Source of the DNA: Amblyomma americanum
Lineage: Eukaryota; Arthropoda; Arachnida; Ixodida; Ixodidae
NCBI RefSeq assembly: GCF_052857255.1
Contig: NC_135505.1
Span: 141,830,343 to 141,894,342 of the forward strand
Reading direction: 5' to 3'
DNA: 64,000 bases
Part shown: positions 22,082 through 33,807 of the stretch, one piece after another
How the letters are laid out: every line of letters starts with the position of its first letter
Numbering within the stretch: the stretch's first letter is position 1
Made by a program: the position numbers and the translations under genes
Notes under the pieces: model-generated
The model's database searches: none
Told to the model about the DNA's origin: nothing
What the model saw: only the letters and a program-made list of their open reading frames with translations

Positions 22082-22920
22082 ATGAAGCGAAAAGTACAAA
22101 CTGGAGGTAAGTTGAAAACAATTAAAGCATACGGGGACCACGACACAGAGTGGTTCTCGAAGACGAACCACGCGGTTAACCTCGGCGCGGTGGTCCAACA
22201 AATTTTCGGCTATTTCGACGAGTTGCGTGAACTGGAGAGGTTGCTTTGCCTGCAAGCTTCTCGAAAGAGCATGTATTTTGGCACGATGTAGCCAGACTCT
22301 GTTGGTCCACAGCGCCGAGGGAACCGTGTTCTTGAAATTATAGAACCTGATGTAAATATTAATTACTGTGGGCTACACGCCTTTGGATAATTAAGAGCTA
22401 ACAGTACTAGTTAAAACTTAACTATACGATATTAGTTAACCAGCCTGTTGTTTAGCAAGTCTAAACTGTATTCTGATATACTTCGTGGCTGACAATGCTG
22501 TGCCGAAAAAAAGCGCTCTTCTAACTTAAAAAGCCCCTTTTTAAAAATTGCCAAGCAGCTTAGGTGAAACAACCGGTGTATAGTGTTTATTAGTGCCTAT
22601 ACGCTCGTCTTTGCTCTGGGCGTGAATGGAGTCAGTCTCCTGTGACGCGTTTCTCAAGACGCCGCTGCATCATCGATATGCGATGTGCTCTGCCTGTCAC
22701 ATTAATCGCATGCTGGTGACTCAAGCTTTCGTTTAAGTATGGCGGCACTGACACGGAATCGCTCTATTTGAGAACATGGTGTCGGGGTTTACTTCTGAAC
22801 GCTTCATGTGGGCCATTAGAGACGCCCTAGCAGAGGTCTCAGGCTTAACTTCGACCTCCTGAACTTTTGTAGTGAGAGCTGCACTGGGCTACCAGTCGAG
22901 CATTTCGCGGTACGTGGGAG

Positions 22921-23130
22921 AGGACAGTTGTGCGCATGCGCCGTTATCATGGCAATCGAAGAGGAGCAAAGCGCGGCGTGCGCTTCGCCGTCGTCCCTAG
23001 GCCCTATCGCCGTGGCCGCACGCCCGCTCCACCATCAAAGCCGAGCGTGACGTCACGCGAATGAGCAGTTGTGCGCATGCGCCGAAACCATGGTAACCAG
23101 AGAGACCCCACAGCTGCACCGCGTTCTTCG
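22921..23130. repeat. Two-copy CpG-rich tandem containing gcgcatgcgc palindromes
   Basis: cagttgtgcgcatgcgccg followed by an atcatgg/accatgg block occurs at about 22926 and again at about 23066, a period near 140 bp. The palindrome matches the NRF1 consensus core. It stands directly before a TATA box at 23191. Confidence 0.65.
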
Positions 23131-23190
23131 TCGCCGCCACACCGCACGCCGCTTATCACCCGAACCCCGCGTCGCACGCGCAGGATTGCG

Positions 23191-23198
23191 TATAAAAG
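23191..23198 (+). promoter_or_regulatory. TATA box before the endonuclease-like pseudogene
   Basis: tataaaag with CpG-rich sequence upstream and tatcaca about 30 bp downstream as a possible initiator. It would drive the transposon-derived frame that follows. Confidence 0.4.
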
Positions 23199-23329
23199 GT
23201 AGAGATGTAGTGGGCGTCTGTATCACAGCGTTTGTCATGAACGCGGAGAAGGAGAGTCCAGCCCCTGCTAAACGGGGGTATAGACAAGAGAAGATTAACT
23301 CTTCCGATCCTGAGGTTGTCGCCTGGCAG

Positions 23330-24283
23330 TTGGCTTGAACCAAATAAGAACGCTGGAGTCTGTGTGTACGTGAAACAAGGTATCACCGCTGTCAAACATC
23401 ACCCCTCGATCGCGGTGAATAACCGTGAAGCCTGCTGTGTTCGGCTTCTGGAAAGCGGCATTATCATCCAAGAAGTCTACGTGGCGCTGGGAACATCTGT
23501 CAAGGAGACAATTGATGTGGTTGCCACGTGTATACCAGCCTACAGCACGGTTTCACAGTTGTGTGTGACTTTGGGTGATTTCTTTTTGTTTATTTATTTA
23601 TTTAACAATACTGTCAACCCTCGTGCAAGGGTCTTCACAGAGAGGGTATGAAAACTTCATAGAAAAACAGCATTATTCACAAGCACTAAATACATCAGCA
23701 TAAAAGAGTACATTCAGTCAAGCATCAAATGGCACTTTCAAGCAGATGGTTATCCAGAGACGGCTCGAATTCATGCAGATCACTCTGTTCCACAGCACTC
23801 ATTGGCAAGTCATTCCACATTTGAATTACATGGGGGAAGAAGGAATGTCTGAAAGTTTCCCTACGGGTGAAGTACGAATGAATTATCCGATTATGATTTG
23901 TTCTAGAACACCGTTTGCCTGGTGCTTGTATGTATGTTTCCATCTTTTATCTGTCCTTGGAGCATCTGGAATAATAGCTCCAGCTTATTTTTTGTCCACG
24001 TATTTTTAATAAATCCAGGTTACAGGAAGAAAGCATATCTGTAGCTGAATCTGTCCTTCGATATCGGCAAGAAACAGGAGTTCCTTAGTCAGTGTATGAA
24101 AGAAAAGGTTGGCTATATTTAGCTTCGGACCCTCACGTCCAGACTACACAATGGGGAACTATTATAGACCTTGTATACCAAAGAGACTCTACCAAACCGA
24201 AATACTGTACAGACAAAACTGAGACCGCTGCATGCTACTTCGCAGATCATCGGGGCAGTCTTCGTCTCTGTCAAGCAAAATGA
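23330..24283 (+). pseudogene. EEP-type endonuclease domain, probably transposon-derived, split by a LINE
   Basis: Before the insertion the frame reads AGVCVYVKQGITAV, then EVYVALGTS and VTLGDF, the start of the Gly-Asp-Phe-Asn motif of exonuclease-endonuclease-phosphatase folds. After the insertion (24060 on) it resumes with DIGKKQEFLSQCMKEK, then, in another frame, SDPHVQTTQWGTIIDLVYQR and YFADHRG, the Asp-His end motif. EEP domains of this type occur in LINEs and in some Helitron-related elements; which one is unresolved. A stop and a frameshift show it is dead. Confidence 0.6.
23584..24045 (-). mobile_element. 5'-truncated CR1-like LINE, copy 1
   Basis: The - strand encodes the extreme RT C-terminus: FRHSFFPHVIQMWNDLP (23725-23943), the usual arrangement ending CR1-like ORF2. 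It then shows a short 3' UTR and an AAATA/AAAT-rich tail (23584-23600 on the + strand). tgatttct (23576-23583) and tgaatct (24046-24052) may be an imperfect target duplication. Copy 3 (46998-47745) shares the 3' UTR words aatactgtcaaccct and gagggt. Confidence 0.82.
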
Positions 24284-24289
24284 ATAAAA

Positions 24290-25560
24290 GATGCGTACAC
24301 CCAATGTCTTTCATTGCTAAACATGCAGTGACAACAACATGCAAGCTCCGCTAGGGAAACTTAGCTCTCGCTACGTATGTCTTGGTACAGCCGAGCTAAG
24401 CTGCTGGCAATTTTTTAACTTGCACTACCGCTGCACAGCACACCGGCGTTGTTGAATTTTGACTTCATCGAAATATGGCCGCGCGGCCGGTGTCCAATAC
24501 TGGAACCTTGGATTAATCGGCTGTACACCATTGCAACTGGCCACTGCGGCACGTTAAATTTTGGAGTAAATCGGGCAGTCATGTAGAGGTGACATCAGAC
24601 CGAGTTCTAAAAGTCCCGTAAAAGACATAATTTCACGCTAGTAATTTACGTTCTTTTTTCCCTTTGTTTACAAGAAGGGGTATAGGCGCCTAACTTTTTA
24701 TTGTTTTTTTTTTGTTCCGTGTAATGGTGCGTAAGACATTAATATGTATGGATCCCCACGTAATAGTCGCCCACGGCACCTAAATAATTTATAATTGAAT
24801 TTCCGAGGGATATCTATGGGATCGAATGTCCGTATAGGTCAGGTGAGGCATGAAAAAACTGGGATATTATCCATGCTTTTATTTTACTACAACGCTAGAT
24901 GAAATCTGCCCCAAGAGGTTGAATGAAAGCGATTGAAGAAGCAGGAAATGTATCACAGCAATTATATTGCAACGAGGGGAAGTACGGATACTGAAGATTA
25001 ATTAGAGCCTTACTAGAACTTATTGTTCACTTCTTAAAATTCTTTAGAACACATTACAGCTGTGACTGGAATAGTGACCTGCTTCAACATTATGCAACAC
25101 AGCAACAAATAAATAACAGCACAGTTGAGCAATTCATCTAAAGACAAATTATCTCAAACTCAAGTTATAGCTCTTTCCCAGACGCCTAGTCGGCGTTGAG
25201 CCTTTTCTTTGGCTGCAAATTTCTTTCACAAAACAAAATTGTTGCCGCCTTAACTAATACGCTTTATCATACAATAAAGCAATTGCAGGCCAGGGCTAGC
25301 AAGCAAACTTAACGTTCTTCTTGTCCCTTAGGGCTGCCTTAAACAAGGCAGCGCTTAATTAATGGCTATACGCACCTTCAGAGTTGTTCATATTGTTATT
25401 GTCAACAGGGCTCTGAAAGGGGCTCTCAAAGTTCCGTAAGTTGAAGCCCTTAGGTGTTTTAGTTAAAACGAAGGGATGCGAAAATTCTTCCTCCTCTTTC
25501 AGTATGCTTGTTTTAATGTACCGGAGAGAAGAGGAACACGGAAAGCGTGTCCCAAGCTCT
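24290..25560. other. Unassigned intergenic sequence
   Basis: A decayed SINE-like patch at 24416-24520 (gcacagcacac block) is the only element I recognise. Confidence 0.45.
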
Positions 25561-26175
25561 AGAATTCGCATGCACGGCGAAACTCGCGCTTGTGAAGCAG
25601 TACTGATATCGCTTCACCGAGTCATGCCAGGGGCAGACGAAGAAAACAAAAAGGAAAACAAGTCTGGCCGCCAGAAACGCGACGATGCGCGCCGTCTGCC
25701 CATGGAAGCAGCGGCGCGGCGCAGTGCACCGTCACTGTTCCCGGCTCCTGCATGACCTCGTGGAAATCTTCTATATCTGATAAGTGCGCCAGCGCAGGCC
25801 GCCTTTGCAAAAGGCCTGTAGTAGACTAACGCGCATGCGCGAGTGGCTGTCTCGAGGGGTGAAAAACGCGCCCGCGACAGCGACCGCCGTTCTTTCTTCG
25901 TTGGTGCTAGCCGCGAGAACTTATTTTCGCCGTAGTACAAGCGGCAGCGCTTCTGGACGTGAGTTTGTGCCCGTTGCCTGTGGATTGCCGTACTTTTCAC
26001 CGACCACCGGAGACGCCAGGAAGCCATTGCGCCCACGACCGTCCGACGACTGCCGAGGAATACACCTCCGAGCCAGGCCTTCGGCACCGAAGGTGAGTGC
26101 GAGGCAAGGCCTCGCGGCGAGGGCGATGTGTTTCCGTGAAACCTTCTCTGTGCTGTTAGAGCAAATTTAAAGTTC
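25560..26175. promoter_or_regulatory. CpG-rich block, possible promoter with first exon
   Basis: CpG-dense and GC-rich compared with the flanks, with a consensus donor gaag|gtgagt at 26093. It stands about 0.3 kb before the possible exons at 26421. It could be the promoter and untranslated first exon of an unrecognised gene, or a GC-rich transposon. No TATA box is evident. Confidence 0.35.
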
Positions 26176-26420
26176 ACTCGCGCTGTTTCGGCGAGCATTG
26201 GTTAACAGTAAGCAACACGCAGCATGCAGAGGAGAGGTTTCGTGGGCTGTCGCCATCGGGTTTTTTGTTCGTGACGGAAGCGTGGTGAGCAAGGGTTTGC
26301 AGCGCGTATACAGCTTTAGGCTTAGCTCCCACTAGACAGGTCAGCTCTAGGTGTCGAGCTCACTGTCGTTTTCGTCATGAAACAAAAGCTCGTTCCGAAC
26401 GCCGTTGCGGCCCGGCCACC

Positions 26421-26889
26421 ATGTCGTGTCAAGGAATGCCCGGGCGCGAAAGTGCTCTTGAGCGACATGTGGTTTGTGGCCGTACACGGCGCTCGGAAAT
26501 TCGCCACCCTCGTCCAGCAACTCCGAAGAACGGACGCTGCCTACGGTCTGCGGCACATCGTGTTTCCGCTGCAGCCAAGGTCCGTCCGATTTTCTTACTT
26601 ATTTCAGCCCGGCGGCATAAGGCTCATTCTTCTCCCACGGTGAGTATCTGTGCTACTGCGCTATGCGTGCGTGTCTGTCACCTCTTTTTTTTTTTCTTTT
26701 CAGATACGCTCACTCCAGCATTCCCATTCCAACGGCGCCCGTGCATTATGCCCGCAGCGACATCTGCCCCGATGTGGCAGCTGCGGGTCGTGCAAGCTTG
26801 CCTTCGTGCACCGTCTGCCTCCCGTCGCACACGCTGTACTGTCGGCTGCTTCGACTGCACTGCATCGCAGCGTCGTTTTCTGCGTTTTC
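26421..26889 (+). CDS. Possible small spliced gene, unrecognised
   Basis: ATG at 26421 has an excellent Kozak context (gccaccatgt). A 64-nt candidate intron (26640-26703) has donor acg|gtgagt and acceptor tttttttttcttttcag. It keeps phase 0 and joins MSCQGMPGRESALERHVVCG... to IRSLQHSHSNGA... with a Cys cluster (CPQRH, RCGSCGSCK). A second donor, ttcg|gtaagc, ends that exon at 26889. I do not recognise the product. Composition is repetitive and Arg/Ser/Ala-rich, so it may be a by-product of GC-rich repeat sequence. Confidence 0.25.
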
Positions 26890-26984
26890 GGTAAGCAGGA
26901 CTGCGACTTATCGAAACGAGAAGGCTGGCAAGGCTGCACATGAAGGCGTTACCCCCTAAGGCTGTTCTGCACCAGGCTCCGCTG

Positions 26985-27715
26985 GCGGGGGGCCGAAGAT
27001 GTAGTTCAGTCGAAGTAAGCTACAATTGTTTCCGACAGTGCAGCCAGTGTACAGTGTGACCCCAGGACGACTTTGGAATGCTCACGACATCCGTGGTTGC
27101 AAGAAGAGGACTTGATCGGTCTGGTTGGTGCATGTTGATGGAAACGACTGCTCAGCGCTAACAGACGGAATGGAAGAGAACACAGCGTGTGTCTATGTTC
27201 TCTTACCTCTCGTCTGTTCGCGCTGTTCAGTCGTTTCCATCTGTGGTTGCCTTTGGCGAAGGTTTCTTTTTCATCTTTGCAGATGTCCAAGGGAGACCCT
27301 AATCCAGCATAAGGACAGCACGGAGCCGACTCAGGAACTCCGAGCTCGGATCTGTGGCCGCGGTCCGGCATCCATGCACGACTCAAGACGTTCCCTTCTT
27401 TCCTCGCTCTTCTTGTTATCTCTCTTGACACCAGGGGTAGGGTGGTAAGTGCAGATTAATCGAAGCCCGCATGGCGTATACGCCACTTTTGCTCCCGACA
27501 GTGCAGAAAGTGTGCAGCGTGTCTGTCGGAAGCCTCTGCAGCATGCGCACGACATCTATTTTCGCTTGTCTTTGCAGACACGCCGACTTCGGTTCTCGGA
27601 GCCGCCTCGGAAAGTATGAGCTCGGACCTCTGGCCCTGTCCGGTATCCATGCACCACGCAAGATATTCCATCCCTGCCTCACGTATGCCTCCTCCCTCCT
27701 CAAGACGTTTATATA
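26985..27715 (+). repeat. Diverged tandem duplication, two units
   Basis: Blocks cgacagtgcag, cacgacatc, ctttgcag, ccgagctcggat/tgagctcggacc, ggtccggcatccatgca/ctgtccggtatccatgca and caagacgtt/caagatatt appear in the same order in about 26985-27395 and 27440-27690. The units may be pieces of an unclassified transposon. Confidence 0.6.
27137..27241. repeat. Imperfect hairpin repeat, about 45-bp arms
   Basis: gatggaaacgactg at 27137 faces cagtcgtttccatc ending at 27241. Complementarity continues through agcgc, aacagac and agagaac. It lies inside unit 1 of the 26985-27715 duplication and is absent from unit 2, so it is an insertion. Confidence 0.75.
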
Positions 27716-28960
27716 TACTTACGTCTGTTGTGCATCTCCAGCAGTTGATGGCCCACATAACACCTGGTCTGTTCACCCACCCTTCGTTCAATATAAATTC
27801 TTATTTTCGCGCATGTCTCAGTCCTGCTTAGTCGTATTGATACCGGTCACCCATGTTACACTAATTCCACACAATTCACCTGCAGGTAGTGTCCTTATTT
27901 CAGGCCACACACTCCCGAGTTTATTTCCACTTCACCACATTCACACATGTCGTACATGTATTGCACCTACACTGGAGTTGGCAGATTTCAAACAGCAAGC
28001 ATTACTTTTGTGTCTGTTATATTCTTGGTATCCGCAAACCACCAAATCTCTCGGTAACATCTTCAGACAGAGGCTGAAGGCGTTTCCCTTCTCCCCTTCA
28101 TAGATTTCGCCTTCCATCGTTGCTTCTGCATGTCTGTTCGAATGTCTATACTTGTTTGGCGTTACATTACAAACTGCACAACAATTCGATCCAAATCGCT
28201 CATTCTCTCATTTATTGCAAACTTTTTCCAATGTCTGTGCAATTCAAAAACAAACAGACCTTCTCATCAGTGCAGTCATTCCTGATCACCTGTATGTGCT
28301 TATTAACACATTTTGCATACTTTCAAGGGGGCCTCTTGACCAAGCAAGGTGGATGTCAGTCCGGCTCTTTTGTGGTATGCAAGGTAGCTTTCTTCTTTAA
28401 CATACTTTAGTCTCCGTTTGTCTACTAGGCTTCTTCTTTCCCTGCATTTCTTGTTTCCTCACGTATTTCATACATATGTTCATATCTGAGCCTTCTTCTA
28501 TTCGAGTGTATGGCGATGTTCAGTGTGCTTCCTTCTGTGATGAGTTACAGCACAAGGTTGGATGGAACAACGAGACTTCTGCGACGTGCTGGGAAGAGAA
28601 AGCCGAAGCAAGGATTGTCAAAGAAAAAGCCGGCGTGCCACAACGACTCGGAATATGGCAAGAATAACGTTCTAATCACCGGTGGTGCAACACTTGCTAT
28701 CAGACTTCGTCGACTCCTTCCCGAAGCCGGCCTACTGGGTGTGCCAACCGTTTCCACGCTGCTGCTTCCCGTCAGCGCCTCTGGGACATCGACGCGGTGA
28801 CCTGCTGCTTCCGGACCATTGTCGCCTCTGCACGAGGGCTCCAGTGTGCCAGCTCCAAGTTACTTCCGGTGGGGGCGTATCGAGCTGCTGCCTTCATGTG
28901 TCCATGTGCTTTCCAACGCGGTCTTTTTCACAAGAGTGATTGCCAATAAATCGTTTGCAC
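27716..28960. other. Pyrimidine-rich unassigned region ending in AATAAA
   Basis: No recognised protein. An AATAAA occurs at about 28944, after a stretch with several short open frames. It could be the 3' end of an unclassified retroelement or of the possible gene at 26421. Confidence 0.3.
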
Positions 28961-29430
28961 AACAGTTTCTTACGAGCTTCTTGTCGCCACCCGAGTGCTC
29001 GCCGGCGCCAGCCGGCTTGAGCGCGTTACGGGTGATGCGACTGTCACGTTTCTCAGTGCTTCCTGGCGCTGCATGCAATTCCACTCCACAATATCGAGGT
29101 GCAGGATATATAGACCCTTACATTCAGTGCCCCCTTGGCGTCGTCGCATTGCTCGCTGGGCTGTTGTGTGCACATGGCACTAGCACTGTGGAAGCGGCAA
29201 CGGCACCAGTTTGCAACAGTTCAGAGAGGAGGCGTTTCGATACCCTTCTTTCCCGATTGGAAAGGTCTGTATGTCCAAAAATTGTCTTTCAAAAATGGAT
29301 TCAGCGGCTTTCATTTTCGCAGTGTTTGGCCCTAAAACAAAGGATTAAATTTAAAAAGTAGGCAGGCACTCGTACGTCCAGACCGTTAACTCGATAATTA
29401 TAAAGTAACAAAAGTAACATAAACCATGAC

Positions 29431-29589
<159 letters not shown>

Positions 29590-30099
29590 ATCCTATTAAT
29601 AAAGTACCTAAACTGTCCCAAATATATGGAGCATTCGCAACCGCACTTCGAGCAGCTACATAAGTCGGTTACACGTAAAATAAAAAAAGCCGACGCTGAG
29701 GCAGATATCGAATATCGAACGTTCGCACACATAACATAGGTTCCCTGTTCGAATCCCTGCCGCGAGCTAGGCTCTAACTTTGGTAATCTCGTGCTGCACG
29801 AAACGCGAAATCGTATTCCAACACTCTGCGAAAAACAGCAGAGCCGCATGGTCGCATGGAGATTCGTAAAGACGCGGAATTGGAAATACATAGGTCGCGG
29901 ATTCGAATCTCTGCGCAAGCTATGATCTAACTTAACTAGTAACTTTATGCTGTATGAAATGTTCAATCGTATGACACCATCCAGAACATTATGCGGCAAA
30001 TGGTTGGCCAACAAATTTTACACGAATGTCGGGTCTAAGTGGCTCGACTTTTACGCCTGTCACACGAATATATGTATTGGATCAACAGTGATTCCGCAC

Positions 30100-30900
30100 A
30101 CTTTCCTTTCTTCCTGGCGACAGACAGTGATTCCGCAGCCAATGTCCGGGCCCCGTAGAGTATCTGTTACGGGTCCAAGTTGGACTTATTTTTGGAAATG
30201 TGGCGGATAGTTCGAAGGATGCTTCACTCCCAACACCGGTTGGCCCGGTATTGCACTCCGGGATCGGCCTTGTCTTCAGCGCGTCTTTGCTATCCTGTCT
30301 TTCTATCCCATCTTTCAACTCTCCTTATATCTGCGCGTGGTAGCGATTGTGGCTCGGCTTGAGCCAGTGGGCAGGCCTGTGCACTTTCCTTTTCTTTCTT
30401 CCTGGCAGCAACAGACAGTTTGATTCCGCAGGGCCGTGCACTTCCCTTTTCTTCCTTCCTACCAGCAGTAGCAGTTGCTTCCGACACCTGGTTTAATATC
30501 TGCTACGGGTCCCATTTGGACTCAAGATATTAAACCATATTTTTTAAAATATGGCGGAGTGCTGTAAGCACTTTGGCATGGGTCGGCCCGGTATTGCACT
30601 GCTTCTAGGACATAATAGCGCGCTTTTTCTTTCTATATTTGCTTCCTGTCAGCAGCAGCAGTTTGGTTCCGTGGGTGGCTTCATATGCCTACGAGGGCTC
30701 CTTACCAGGTGCATCTGTTGCTGAACTGCCGTCACCGCTACAGGTGACGCGGTTGCGACGCGCGTTCTTTCTTTTTTTCGCTCTTTCCTCCCACATCACT
30801 TTTCAACTCTCCTACTGTATGAACGTGACAGCGATTGTGGCTAAGCTTGAACCAGAGCACAGGCCCGTGCACTGTCATTTCATTCTTCCTGCAGTCGAAA
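30100..30900. repeat. Diverged tandem duplication, period about 490 bp
   Basis: ggcccggtattgcact recurs at about 30242 and 30588, tttcaactctcct at 30314 and 30802, and gcgattgtggct at about 30344 and 30831. Also repeated are gggcaggcctgtgcac / cacaggcccgtgcac and the ttcctggcagcaacag-type block. Insertions within the units disturb the period. Confidence 0.6.
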
Positions 30901-31860
30901 TAACAATTGAGTTTCGAGGTATGGTGAAGATCGTCGCCAACCGCGCTGCCGGCGTCATGGACCTTTCAGGCATGAAAATGTGTGGTGAGGTCGACTCAGG
31001 GGTCTGGGAGGCCCGAATTCGTCTCCGCTCGAACGGTCATCACGCTGCCGCCTATTATTACTGTATGCTATTATGTAACCACATCGGTTACCACAGCAAG
31101 CTGTCTGGGTTACCTTGGTTAGCGTTATAACGCATTACGCTGAGACGCGAGATGTTCAAGTAAACGGGGCCGGGGAGCAATGGAGGGAAACGCGTTACCG
31201 CATTGGAGGATTGAGGCCTTAAGTTCCTCCTGCCTTCGTGAGATTAAGAAAACTGAATATGCAAGAGGAGCCAAACTACAGGGCTGAGAAGCAGACCCCT
31301 TGGGCTGTGTACTTTTGACAAAGACTGTACATATGCTTCCCTATTTACAGCTGCTTGCGCTGATTTGTACGACAAAAAAAAAAGTGCGGTGGCTCCACAA
31401 CCGGTCAGGATGTAAAAGTCGCATTGTCTAGAATAAGCAAAAAGATCGACGAGCGCACTGAAACAAGTACCTACATATTATGAGTGACCAGTATCATAGC
31501 ATCTTGCTTAAAGGGGACAACAATGAAAAAGAGAATAATGGTTCGCACGCCCAAGTAGTTAAAACATCACAAGCGTGTCCAGATGATCTGTGATGCGATG
31601 GAGTGCATAAATAACGTAGCGTCTATAAGAGAACCCCATATCTACAGGGACTCCTTAGCGGGTTTTAAAGAAATCAAGAGCGTGACGAAGACATTAGGCA
31701 TTACTGAGGAGGTACATGCTGTCAATATAAAGTAATGAAACGCATTCAGATACATCAGACACAAGAAGCTACTCAGAAGGTTGACGAGAGGCATGTAGAC
31801 GCGCTTACACGCCAAGCCCCAATACGAATGCATCCCTGGCTAGCTTCCCTTTCTATCCCT
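30901..31860. other. Unassigned sequence
   Basis: No gene or repeat recognised apart from a short poly(A) at about 31374. Confidence 0.45.
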
Positions 31861-31879
31861 GCTCGGCTCTTGAAATCCA

Positions 31880-32275
31880 GTCGTCCTCTATGAGGAGAAA
31901 TACAGCTGCCCTAATTCCCCCTTGCACTTACACCCTCACTCATAACTTAACGATACTGGAGGAGGCATCGCTTACAAGTACGAGGGCTGGGGCTGCCCTT
32001 ACCCCGTCGCTGACGTGCCGATGGGGCTCTCAGAAACAATGCTGTGCCCAGCACGTGTCCCAGATGTTCCAAGCTGGCCTCCGAGGTGGATCTTCGCCAC
32101 CTTCTGTGGACGTGCCCCGGAAAGCAGGACTCAACAAGAACAAGGTTACTGGAAGTTGGACTTGGGGCTACAAGCGAGGAACACCTTTCTTTGTGGCTAA
32201 CCGATAACGCTAAGAGCAGGAACCTGCTCAGGTTTCTGGAAGTGAACAGCCTCCACGGCCTACTTTAGCTTATCG
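31880..32275 (+). pseudogene. C-terminal end of an I/R1-like LINE ORF2
   Basis: The frame starting at 32044 reads TCPRCSKLASEVDLRHLLWT then CPGKQDS. This is the C-x2-C ... H ... C knuckle that ends ORF2 of I/R1-like LINEs. NLLRFLEVNSLHGLL and the stop at 32268 follow. Everything upstream is missing or frameshifted. The same knuckle occurs in the LINE at 6689-8935, so related elements are present twice. Confidence 0.7.
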
Positions 32276-32374
32276 ACAGCGTCTTTTTATGCCACATGGC
32301 AGGTCTTCGAATTTAAAAAAAAAAGGAGCACAGACAGTGATGATTGAAACCAGGAGCGTAAAAGGAATCTATAT

Positions 32375-32760
32375 TTGATAGTTCACTTTGTGGAGAGCGG
32401 GGGCCTTCTACAAAAGATGAACGACAATGCCATGAAAATCGGCACGTCGACTGTCTCCGAATCTGAACTGGGTGCGTTGCACAGGCTCCCGCTACCCAAG
32501 AAGAATGACTCTGCTGACAGTGATCCCGCAGTCACTGTTCGCTTTAAATGGCAGCCTATGAGAGATGAAAAGTTTAGCAGCCTGGGTGAGCTTAAGAAAT
32601 GCGGCAACAAATTTTCATAACAAAAAACCTCGGAGAGGCAATGGCGAAGGGCTGGAAGGCTAGTCATGGCTACCGCTTTGAGTAGTATATCAATGGTAAA
32701 GTGCTGGTGCGCAAAGATAGCGGTTTCAATGTTCAACACATCAAGCATGAAATGTAGTAA
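32375..32760 (+). pseudogene. LINE ORF1-like protein fragment
   Basis: The frame at 32375-32620 has LGALHRLPLPKKN and AVTVRFKWQPMRDEKF. Then, after a frame change, come FIT-NLGEAMAKGWKASHGYRF and YINGKVLVRKDSGFNVQHI. The order HRLP / VRF..RD / K-lysine-rich / Y-INGK-LVRK is characteristic of the ORF1 proteins of CR1/L2-type LINEs, RNA-binding components of the retrotransposition particle. A frameshift near 32615 and an internal stop show decay. No ORF2 follows. Confidence 0.65.
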
Positions 32761-32798
32761 ATAAGAACAGAGAGTTGGGCTAGTTGCTGTGGATTGTT

Positions 32799-32912
32799 AC
32801 TTAGCAGCGCAAAAAAAAAAAACGAGGACAAAAGCGAACGAGGAGACAAAACTTGCGCTTGTGTTGTGTCTCCTCGTTCGCTTTTGTCCTCGTTTTTTTT
32901 GCGCTGCTAAGT
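32799..32912. repeat. Hairpin repeat with about 50-bp arms
   Basis: acttagcagcgc + A-run + acgaggacaaaagcgaacga faces its reverse complement ending at 32912. The A-run differs in length between arms. The overall plan (agcgcaaa... outer end, gaggaca inner block) recurs in the hairpin at 37326-37473 and echoes the terminal repeat of the Penelope-like element (agcgcaaagacggcacagaa). Confidence 0.85.
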
Positions 32913-33458
32913 ATGTATCAAGCATGAGTCGGACCTAAGTTGCCTGTCACTTAGCCTGTCATTCTTTGTTTCTACTGTGTTTACAGAACTGTCCCGGCTT
33001 AGTTACTTCCCAGCGACTTAGAACGACACCTTCGGGTGCCTCCCTTAATGCTTCTCTAAAATGTTTTCACATTAACCAAACTCCTGAAATTTGAAAGGAT
33101 TAAAATATTTTTAATGTAAGACTTAAGAATTCAGAATGCTCCTTTCATTGGTGGAAATCTTTTTTTCAACACTGACATTTGAGCTGTCCTACAATGTAGG
33201 ATACTATGCAAATTTCGACTGTCGTAAACCTCTGCAGTCGAACGCTGTTTCAGAAATGACATTCCACAAAATGTAGAACAGAAGCTGTGAGAAAATAAGT
33301 GCAGTTAAAACTCCATTTACCGAAGTGAAGAGCAGCCGCGAATAACTTTGTTAAATTGGGAAATTCGCAAAATCGAGACAGACGTTTTTTTTTCCCTTGG
33401 AAATCTAATAACGTAGTGGCACACAGAAGGTATACCGCTGCATCGTGTTTATTTGCTG

Positions 33459-33556
<98 letters not shown>
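33459..33556. repeat. (GATT)n microsatellite
   Basis: About 24 uninterrupted tetranucleotide units. Confidence 0.99.
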
Positions 33557-33807
33557 CTGCAGGCTATAGCGGGAGTGGGCGGAGAGAGAGGGCATGCGCG
33601 GATAAAAAATCTATGAAGGTGGTCCAAATCGCTTGTATCGCATGTGCGTAAAAGCGCCATCTGGTATAATGGACTCGAAGCCAAGGTAGGAAACGCCGCC
33701 GACTGCCGAATCTGTTGCTCAATCAAGGGCACAGCGTGCAGTCTCTTCAAAACAAATCTAGGGCCGTGATAGGGTATATTGATGTTACCGCGTGGAGGAT
33801 AACGAAA

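Noticed and set aside
25614..26198. 194-codon frame on the - strand in the CpG-rich block
   Set aside because: Arg/Ala/Ser-rich with no domain; stop-poor because of high GC. The + strand splice signals are a better explanation.
33459..33556. Regular repeats as a possible CRISPR-like array
   Set aside because: It is a 4-bp microsatellite without spacers in a eukaryotic genome; no cas-like genes.
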